From: Roseburia_C amylophila
GTDB lineage: Bacteria; Bacillota; Clostridia; Lachnospirales; Lachnospiraceae
DNA length: 6,056 bases
Assembly (NCBI RefSeq): GCF_025567465.1
Contig: NZ_JAOQKI010000035.1
Location: forward strand, 1 to 6,056
Direction: 5' to 3'
Every line of letters begins with the position of its first letter. The stretch's first letter is position 1. The notes beneath the pieces are model-generated. The model searched no databases, had not been told where the DNA came from, and worked only from the letters and a program-made list of their open reading frames with translations. This document shows, in pieces, positions 1 to 4,390 of this stretch. The position numbers were made by a program, and so were the translations under genes.

Positions 1-127
1 TCTGCCCATTTGTAACTATTCACAAATCTTATATCAGTTTTTAACGTTTACACAAAACTTGAAACGGTCTCTTATTTTCGGATGTCCTTATGTGGAGACA
101 TAATAAATTTTATTTTGGGAATTCATT
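1..127. other. Non-coding AT-rich end, possible IS remnant
   Basis: I see no coding frame. The stretch contains GTTTACACAAAA around 49-60 and a short inverted pair GTCTC (67-71) / GAGAC (95-99). TTTACACAAAA-type ends with a nearby GAGAC occur, from memory, in some IS256-family elements of Gram-positive bacteria. This is weak evidence, as no transposase is visible. Confidence 0.25.
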
Positions 128-370
128 TTATTTTATCAAATACTCCTTCATTAACAAAACTCTTCTTCCATCCAATTCTCCAGTATCAATCTCAACATCA
201 AATTTAAAACAAACCGATTAGCAATTTCATCCTCCAGTGTTTTTAATTCCTCTTTATCAGTATGCTCACATAAAATTTCAACCTTTCTTTAGCTTCTTCT
301 TGATTCTAATTCAATAAGTAGTCCCTTTTTCAGTTCTCATTAATTCAATTCATATAATAGAACTGCACTT
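128..370 (-). pseudogene. Decayed small gene, possibly a relic immunity gene
   Basis: No open frame of useful length remains, but minus-strand fragments in alternating frames read like one protein. In order they are LLIELES, EEAKERLKFYVS, then TDKEELKTLEDEIANRFVL, then KFDVEIDTGELDGRR and a terminal VLLMKEYLIK followed by TAA at 128-130. At least three frame changes are needed. The Lys/Glu-rich helices followed by a strand-like KFDVEID resemble the neighbouring immunity proteins in composition and size. The position directly after I1 suggests the tail of an older toxin-immunity module whose toxin part has been lost. No family is recognised. Confidence 0.5.
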
Positions 371-375
371 AAATA

Positions 376-699
376 TTATGACTCTTGCATCCTAAAATAG
401 GAACTGATATTTAAATATGTATTTTTATCTGTATCCGATATACAATTTTTAATTATGGCATTAATCTTTTGTTTCATTTCACTTTCATCATAGTACTTCG
501 TAATCATCCATCCTTTATTTAGCATAATTCCATTGTCCGGAAAGCCTTCATAAAGCCTTTTTATACTGATTACATTAAAATCATAAACTTCATATACATA
601 ATTTTCCTTTTGAGGTCCAATAAACACCTCGCATGATAGAAAAAAATCTTCTTCATCTATGTAATCTTTTTGTTTAATATTTATTGCTTTTATTTCCAT
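376..699 (-). CDS. Imm8-like immunity protein I1
   Basis: I choose ATG 699 (MEIKAINIKQ, 107 residues) because AAAGGAG at 705-711 lies five bases upstream. An ATG at 714 would overlap the toxin stop codon and has no site. The protein reads MEIKAINI, then an acidic DEEDFFLSCEVFIGPQ, YDFNVISIKRLYEG, GWMITKYYDESEMKQKINAII and a C-terminal helical tail. This order (initial strand, FxxxxxVFIGP, F-x-V-x-V core, hydrophobic strand then a helix with ExIxxxI) matches my memory of Pfam immunity protein family Imm8. That family occurs beside many unrelated toxin domains, so it does not reveal the T1 activity. It is likely translated from the same mRNA as T1 or, if T1 is silent, from read-through transcription. 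Confidence 0.82.
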   Translation of the reverse strand: MEIKAINIKQKDYIDEEDFFLSCEVFIGPQKENYVYEVYDFNVISIKRLYEGFPDNGIMLNKGWMITKYYDESEMKQKINAIIKNCISDTDKNTYLNISSYFRMQES

Positions 700-704
700 A
701 AAAA

Positions 705-711
705 CTCCTTT
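705..711 (-). promoter_or_regulatory. Ribosome binding site deciding the start of I1
   Basis: AAAGGAG on the minus strand is separated from ATG 699 by five T residues. It shows that the start is 699 and not the in-frame ATG at 714. Confidence 0.8.
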
Positions 712-713
712 CA

Positions 714-2105
714 TTAATCTAAAATATCAATATGTACATTCTTTAATTGAGAGCTATGCTGTCCTGGATTAGGATATGGATTATTAACCATAATGTTCTC
801 TTGGAAATTAGCTTTCCACATGCCTTCCTTAGGTTTATACTGAATTCTAAATGCTCGCATCCCATCAGCACTGGAATAACCTAATATATTCCCCGAATTG
901 TCTTTAATGACATTATAACTATCCCCAACCCATGCTTTACCAGCCGACATGGCATTCTCTCTCGTGGCACTACCAAGTGTCGATAAGCCTTTATCTGATT
1001 GCTTAACACCTAATATCATTTGAATGTCAGATAAATCATTCACATATCCTTCATGCCACCATTTTGATTTTCTACCACTCTCTCCCACATTCCCCAGTTG
1101 CTGTTTTCTAAGTTCCAACAGCTCCTCCGGGTTTACTTTCTTTAATGCAAGTGCTTCGTCTACCTTTCCGATTCCTCTTATTTCTGCCTCTGTGAGCCCT
1201 TCCTTGCTTCCATTCTCAAGAAAATCAAGATATTTCTGGGCATCTTCCTTTGACATTCCTTCTGCAAAAGAACTGTGTAATCCACTTACATTTGCCATGG
1301 AATCTAGCTCACTGAGCGTTCCATATGTTGCTATTCCGGTTAGTGAACCAACTACAAAACCTGCCAGTGGACTGTTGGTTGCTTCTGTCATTCTCTTGTC
1401 CACATAGCTGCTGGCTGCCACCGTCAGTCCCTGCTTTGCATACTCTGTTACTACGGCCCTTCCTATGGATGTTCCTGCACTTACTGCTGCATTAGCCGCC
1501 ATTCCTCCTGTCAGTATCAGAGAAGCAGCGATTGTCAAAACATTTCCTATTAAATAATAGAGGTCCGGATTGCTGGCAAATAATGTATCACGGATTGGAT
1601 TAACCGATACCATTCTTGGGTCTCCTGTTACTCCTGCATAAACATCCTGACCACCTTCTACTGTATTTGAAAAACCATATGCTACTGTTCCTGCGCCAAT
1701 TGCCATTACTCCTACTGTAGCCACTAAAGGAAGTGCCATACCACAGGTTGCTACGACAAGCATTCCTCCCAGAATCATGGTTCCGACTCCGACAAGTGTT
1801 TTCACAATGCCTTCTTCTGTTCTCAGTCGGATAGATTCCTGCCACTGCTGTTGCTGCAGTTCATAGAACTCCTCACAGGAGTTTACCCTGTCCTTCACCT
1901 GCTCGAGATATGTACTTAACATTCCATCCATCATCTGTGCCAGTTGAAAAGGCTCTGTTGCATTCACAACCGATGCATCATATGTACTGATTGTAGCACT
2001 ACTGCCACCTAACTGTCCACCAATAATACTGCGAAGATAACCTACCATCATATCGATGGGATACATATCTGCATGGCTGTGCACCTCTTCATATTCCCCT
2101 ATCAT
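714..2105 (-). CDS. Headless polymorphic toxin T1 (orphan module), novel C-terminal domain
   Basis: This 463-residue frame lacks the LXG head. It begins at ATG 2105, directly followed by IGEYEE, which in T3 is an internal position. No ribosome binding site precedes the ATG and an in-frame TAG lies four codons upstream, so it is probably a silent cassette. Residues 1-100 are helical. Residues 104-146 and 182-212 are hydrophobic and Gly/Ala-rich, a possible membrane-insertion or pore region. SVNPIRDT is at 167-174, LAGFVVGSL at 247-255 and GNVGESG at 338-344. The unique C-terminal domain (345-463) carries KWWHEGYVNDL, GSATRENAMSAGKAWVGD, ADGMRAFRIQYKPKEGMWK, KANFQE and a terminal NVHIDILD. The end resembles small toxin domains with an R-x-Q-Y-K-P...NFQ...HxDI pattern, possibly a nuclease, but I cannot name it safely. 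I1 follows after 14 nt. Confidence 0.8.
   Translation of the reverse strand: MIGEYEEVHSHADMYPIDMMVGYLRSIIGGQLGGSSATISTYDASVVNATEPFQLAQMMDGMLSTYLEQVKDRVNSCEEFYELQQQQWQESIRLRTEEGIVKTLVGVGTMILGGMLVVATCGMALPLVATVGVMAIGAGTVAYGFSNTVEGGQDVYAGVTGDPRMVSVNPIRDTLFASNPDLYYLIGNVLTIAASLILTGGMAANAAVSAGTSIGRAVVTEYAKQGLTVAASSYVDKRMTEATNSPLAGFVVGSLTGIATYGTLSELDSMANVSGLHSSFAEGMSKEDAQKYLDFLENGSKEGLTEAEIRGIGKVDEALALKKVNPEELLELRKQQLGNVGESGRKSKWWHEGYVNDLSDIQMILGVKQSDKGLSTLGSATRENAMSAGKAWVGDSYNVIKDNSGNILGYSSADGMRAFRIQYKPKEGMWKANFQENIMVNNPYPNPGQHSSQLKNVHIDILD
1072..1365. repeat. Direct repeat of toxin linker, copy in T1 (partner 3118-3411)
   Basis: This 294-bp block matches 3118-3411 with only three substitutions, all near its high-coordinate end. 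It covers the pre-toxin linker and stops at the toxin junction, where sequence similarity ends abruptly. The partner copy ends at the N gap, so the true repeat is probably longer. Confidence 0.95.
1311..2103. repeat. Direct repeat of toxin body, copy in T1 (partner 4928-5721)
   Basis: This ~793-bp block is highly similar to 4928-5721. The first ~260 bp differ at only one or two positions, but differences cluster between about 1585 and 1735, and a single base is missing relative to the partner at the T3 frameshift. It ends exactly at the intermodule repeat. Confidence 0.95.
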
Positions 2106-2195
2106 TCTTAATTGCTATATGGACGACCCTGATGATTAATTAATAGGCGTGCATGAGTTGTAGGTTATTGGATGTCCGAAAGTATAAACCTAATT
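2104..2195 (-). repeat. Intermodule repeat, copy A
   Basis: The second copy of the ~90 bp boundary element, matching 3974-4063 and lying just after I2. On its low-coordinate side it abuts the toxin body directly: the shared ATTCTTAATTGC end is followed at once by the T1 sequence that encodes IGEYEE. The left arm of the hairpin seen at copy B is therefore replaced by toxin sequence. The first two bases overlap the ATG proposed for T1. Confidence 0.8.
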
Positions 2196-2209
2196 TAAAA
2201 ACAATATTC

Positions 2210-2728
2210 TTATAGTAAACATTTTGAATTCATAATTTCTATCATTTCCTCTTGATTCAAATTTTTTAATTCTATTCCAACGAAATCATCTCCTAGAAAC
2301 AATAAATTATTTAAATCATTAATCCTATATGCATTTAAAACACGCTCTTTAATATCATCTTTTAATATTAAAATTGCATTTTCTAACTTCCAAAATTTAA
2401 ATCTCCCATCTACGGTAACATTCATACTATTCTCATTGAAATTCTCATTACTTATACTAATTCCAATACCCTCATTTATAATTGCGGGAATATCACTAAT
2501 ATTATTAATCATTTCATCTTGAACAAAATAGCTAATATACTCTATCATTCCATCTTCTGGATTAATTGCTATGTCCAACGGAGGCTTGCGCTTATCCTCA
2601 TAAAACAAATGGTAATTTTGTCCTATTCTTTTATCAGCAGCTGATATTTCAAATAAAACAAGCCCCTCTCCCATACCTTCTATTTTTCGAATATATTTTT
2701 TGTTATTAAATACTTTTTCAAACTTCAC
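2210..2728 (-). CDS. Probable immunity protein I2 for toxin T2
   Basis: I place the start at GTG 2728 (protein KFEKVFNNKKY...), because GAAAGGTG at 2735-2742 lies six bases upstream. An earlier ATG at 2761 would overlap the toxin reading frame and has no such site. This gives 172 residues, soluble and AT-rich in codon use. Visible landmarks are YHLFYEDKRKPPLDIAIN, DGMIEYISYFVQDEMI, the strand-rich NVTVDGRFKFWKLENA and FVGIELKNLNQEEMIEI. The order of strands and the EYISYFVQDE motif resemble small immunity-type proteins, but I do not recognise a named family. The role rests on its position 13 nt after T2 and on the same gene arrangement in the other two modules. The intermodule repeat begins about 15 bp past its stop codon. 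Confidence 0.78.
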   Translation of the reverse strand: MKFEKVFNNKKYIRKIEGMGEGLVLFEISAADKRIGQNYHLFYEDKRKPPLDIAINPEDGMIEYISYFVQDEMINNISDIPAIINEGIGISISNENFNENSMNVTVDGRFKFWKLENAILILKDDIKERVLNAYRINDLNNLLFLGDDFVGIELKNLNQEEMIEIMNSKCLL

Positions 2729-2734
2729 TTTTTT

Positions 2735-2742
2735 CACCTTTC
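2735..2742 (-). promoter_or_regulatory. Ribosome binding site deciding the GTG start of I2
   Basis: GAAAGGTG on the minus strand precedes the GTG at 2728 by six bases and overlaps the last base of the T2 stop codon. It favours the GTG start over the longer ATG reading at 2761. Confidence 0.7.
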
Positions 2743-3411
2743 TAATTAAGCATCCTTGCATGATATACTACACCAGTCTCAGTATTAATACCAAGTTCCC
2801 AATTACCATATGTACCAAAATATCTTCCAGATGCCTCTGTACCTATCGTTTCCATCGCTTTATTAAGTGATGCAGAATAACTTTCTAACATTGCTTGACT
2901 TCTAGTCCCAATGCTCCAACTCTCATCTCCAAATCTACTTACATACTCACCCATATGTTTGGTTGCATTTGAATTTGTCCATAATGTGTTCGTTCCTGTT
3001 TCAGTATTCACATAATTAATTTTTCCATCCAAATCAATTTTAAAGGTGGCAGGTATTTCAGTAGCAGGCATATTGTCAGCTGTACCAGTAATATTATCCC
3101 ATACAGTACCAGTATTACTACCACTCTCTCCCACATTCCCCAGTTGCTGTTTTCTAAGTTCCAACAGCTCCTCCGGGTTTACTTTCTTTAATGCAAGTGC
3201 TTCGTCTACCTTTCCGATTCCTCTTATTTCTGCCTCTGTGAGCCCTTCCTTGCTTCCATTCTCAAGAAAATCAAGATATTTCTGGGCATCTTCCTTTGAC
3301 ATTCCTTCTGCAAAAGAACTGTGTAATCCACTTACATTTGCCATGGAATCTAGCTCACTGAGCGTTCCATATGTTGCCATTCCGGTTAGTGAGCCAACTA
3401 CAAAGCCTGCC
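2742..3411 (-). CDS. Polymorphic toxin T2, 3' part, with a distinct C-terminal toxin domain
   Basis: The visible part starts at AGFVVGSLTGMATYG. It continues through a helical linker (SKEDAQKYLDFLENGSK, then EAEIRGIGKVDEALALKK and NPEELLELRKQQLG), reaches the junction GNVGESG and ends in a unique 125-residue domain. Up to the junction it is identical to T1 except for three bases in 294. The unique domain contains NATKHMGEYV, a helix with LESYSASLNKAMET, GNWELGI and a terminal ETGVVYHARML. A conserved His after NATK and a final strand with a second His are reminiscent of small BECR-fold ribonuclease toxins such as EndoU or colicin-type domains. I cannot assign a family, so nuclease activity is a guess. 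The stop is TAG at 2742, and I2 follows after 13 nt. Confidence 0.75.
3118..3411. repeat. Direct repeat of toxin linker, copy in T2 (partner 1072-1365)
   Basis: The counterpart of the T1 block. The match begins at CTACCACTCTCTCCC, which encodes GESG and the first residue after it, and continues into the gap. Confidence 0.95.
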
Positions 3412-3730
3412 NNNNNNNNNNNNNNNNNNNNNNNNNNNNNNNNNNNNNNNNNNNNNNNNNNNNNNNNNNNNNNNNNNNNNNNNNNNNNNNNNNNNNNNNN
3501 NNNNNNNNNNNNNNNNNNNNNNNNNNNNNNNNNNNNNNNNNNNNNNNNNNNNNNNNNNNNNNNNNNNNNNNNNNNNNNNNNNNNNNNNNNNNNNNNNNNN
3601 NNNNNNNNNNNNNNNNNNNNNNNNNNNNNNNNNNNNNNNNNNNNNNNNNNNNNNNNNNNNNNNNNNNNNNNNNNNNNNNNNNNNNNNNNNNNNNNNNNNN
3701 NNNNNNNNNNNNNNNNNNNNNNNNNNNNNN
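3412..3730. other. Assembly gap (319 Ns)
   Basis: The sequence is undetermined here. The left side ends inside the pre-toxin motif AGFVVGSL of T2 and the right side begins inside an LXG head. In T3 the stretch from the window edge (already past the LXG start) to the same AGFVV position is 1,077 bp, so a full-length T2 would need more than 1 kb. The gap is either wrongly sized or marks an internally deleted gene or two separate fragments. Confidence 0.95.
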
Positions 3731-3873
3731 ATCTCCGGCATAGTAGCAATTTCTACGATACTACTCCTCACCGCATCAATCTCTTCTATCCATCGGTCAA
3801 GCTGTGCCTGGATTAATTCACGGATGCTGGTAATCTTCTCGTACTTTACATTGTTGCTAAGAGCACGTTTATA
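3731..3873 (-). pseudogene. LXG-domain N-terminal fragment of a toxin, start missing
   Basis: The minus strand reads YKRALSNNVKYEKITS, then IRELIQAQLDRWIEEIDAV and RSSIVEIATMPEI before running into the N block. An amphipathic helix followed by V-x-x-I spacing and an expected G-rich turn is typical of the first ~50 residues of LXG domains, which direct effectors to type VII secretion. An in-frame TGA at 3874-3876 lies just upstream and no ATG occurs before the gap, so no proper start or ribosome binding site is visible; only GTG codons could serve. It may be the head of T2, whose tail lies beyond the gap, but continuity cannot be shown. Confidence 0.6.
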
Positions 3874-3951
3874 TCAGCGTATTGGAACTAAATATTCTAT
3901 TTTGATTTTGCAATGTCCTTTCGTATACCCGACTCGACAAATTTTCGCTAG

Positions 3952-4018
3952 TGTCTATTAATTAACATCATGGATTCTTAATTGCTTCACAACAGCCATG
4001 ATGATTAATTAATAGACA
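3952..4018. repeat. Long inverted repeat / hairpin at module boundary
   Basis: The left arm (3952-3973) and right arm (3996-4018) are complementary over about 22 bp with a single one-base bulge (A inserted in TGATGATTAATT relative to the other arm). The loop is 22 nt. Both arms contain ATTAATTAA and CATGATG/CATCATG. No T-run follows on the minus strand, so it is not a typical intrinsic terminator. Copy A of the boundary repeat keeps the loop and right arm but not the left arm. A recombination or mobile-element end is possible. Confidence 0.75.
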
Positions 4019-4063
4019 TGCATGAGTTATAGGTTGTTGGAGTCCGAAAGTATAACCATAATT
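3974..4063 (-). repeat. Intermodule repeat, copy B
   Basis: About 90 bp shared with 2104-2195, by eye over 80% identical with one or two small gaps. Shared blocks on the plus strand include ATTCTTAATTGC, TGATGATTAATTAATAG, GCATGAGTT and GTCCGAAAGTATAA. It lies immediately after the I3 stop codon, as copy A does after I2, so it is a module boundary element and not part of either gene. It contains the loop and right arm of a long inverted repeat. Nothing in it looks coding. Confidence 0.8.
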
Positions 4064-4376
4064 AAATATATTGTTTCATAATCATCCATAACTTATCTTT
4101 TAACTCATCTAATGGCTCATTCAATTTTAAACGTGTCTGAAAATCATCGTCATAAATATAAAAATCGCTTAATCCACCTTTTGAAGGATACAATATTTTG
4201 TATCTATCCAATATATATTCTGTCTTTTCTTTCTCATTTTCCTCCGAATCTATACATTTTATAATATCAGAAATAGCTTTTATTTGAATGGTATAATAAT
4301 TTTCGCCATATTTTTGCACCAATTTTCCTAGTTGTAAAAAAATATCTCTTAGTTCATATAATTCTTTCTCTGTCAT
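4062..4376 (-). CDS. Probable immunity protein I3 for toxin T3
   Basis: This encodes a 104-residue, acidic, soluble protein with no signal peptide or membrane segment. It starts at ATG 4376, five bases after a perfect AGGAGG (4382-4387), and 14 nt after the T3 stop codon. The N-terminal half is predicted helical (MTEKELYELRDIFLQLGK). The C-terminal half carries a distinctive GGLSDFYIYDDDFQTRLKLN block ending in LKDKLWMIMKQ. I have the impression that this GGLSDFYI-DDDF pattern recurs in small proteins next to polymorphic toxins, but I cannot name the family with certainty. The role is inferred from position, size and coupling: it should bind and block the ART-like domain of T3 in the cytoplasm. 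If the T3 frameshift is real, this intact gene may serve as protection against toxin from kin. Its stop codon touches the end of the intermodule repeat. Confidence 0.8.
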   Translation of the reverse strand: MTEKELYELRDIFLQLGKLVQKYGENYYTIQIKAISDIIKCIDSEENEKEKTEYILDRYKILYPSKGGLSDFYIYDDDFQTRLKLNEPLDELKDKLWMIMKQYI

Positions 4377-4381
4377 TTTTT

Positions 4382-4387
4382 CCTCCT
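4382..4387 (-). promoter_or_regulatory. Ribosome binding site of I3
   Basis: A perfect AGGAGG on the minus strand sits five A residues before the ATG at 4376, inside the 14-nt gap after the T3 stop. It fixes the start of I3 and suggests strong translation of the immunity protein from the shared transcript. Confidence 0.85.
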
Positions 4388-4390
4388 CTA

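Noticed and set aside
1024..1407. Plus-strand open frame rich in Ser/Phe/Pro (also 3046-3816)
   Set aside because: It is the antisense of the duplicated toxin linker and has low-complexity composition; it recurs only because the toxin sequence is duplicated.
1600..1845. 81-residue minus-strand frame, with a sister at 5217-5462
   Set aside because: It is an out-of-frame shadow of the toxin body (MAGIY... in another frame); conservation follows the real toxin frame.
2106..2209. Promoter for T1 around TTTATACTTTC in the boundary repeat
   Set aside because: A TATACT-like box is present, but no -35 element lies at 16-18 nt; the evidence is too weak to call.
3355..3961. Open frames spanning the N block on both strands
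   Set aside because: They are joined only by undetermined bases; the frame across the gap has no meaning.
3961..4002. 13-codon minus-strand ORF (MAVVKQLRIHDVN) across the hairpin
   Set aside because: It has no ribosome binding site and lies in the repeat; copy A does not preserve the start codon.
3953..4017. Intrinsic terminator for the I3 transcript
   Set aside because: The stem is AT-rich with a 22-nt loop and no T-run follows on the minus strand.
2104..4063. CRISPR-like array from the repeated boundary elements
   Set aside because: Only two copies nearly 1.9 kb apart with genes between them; no short regular spacers.
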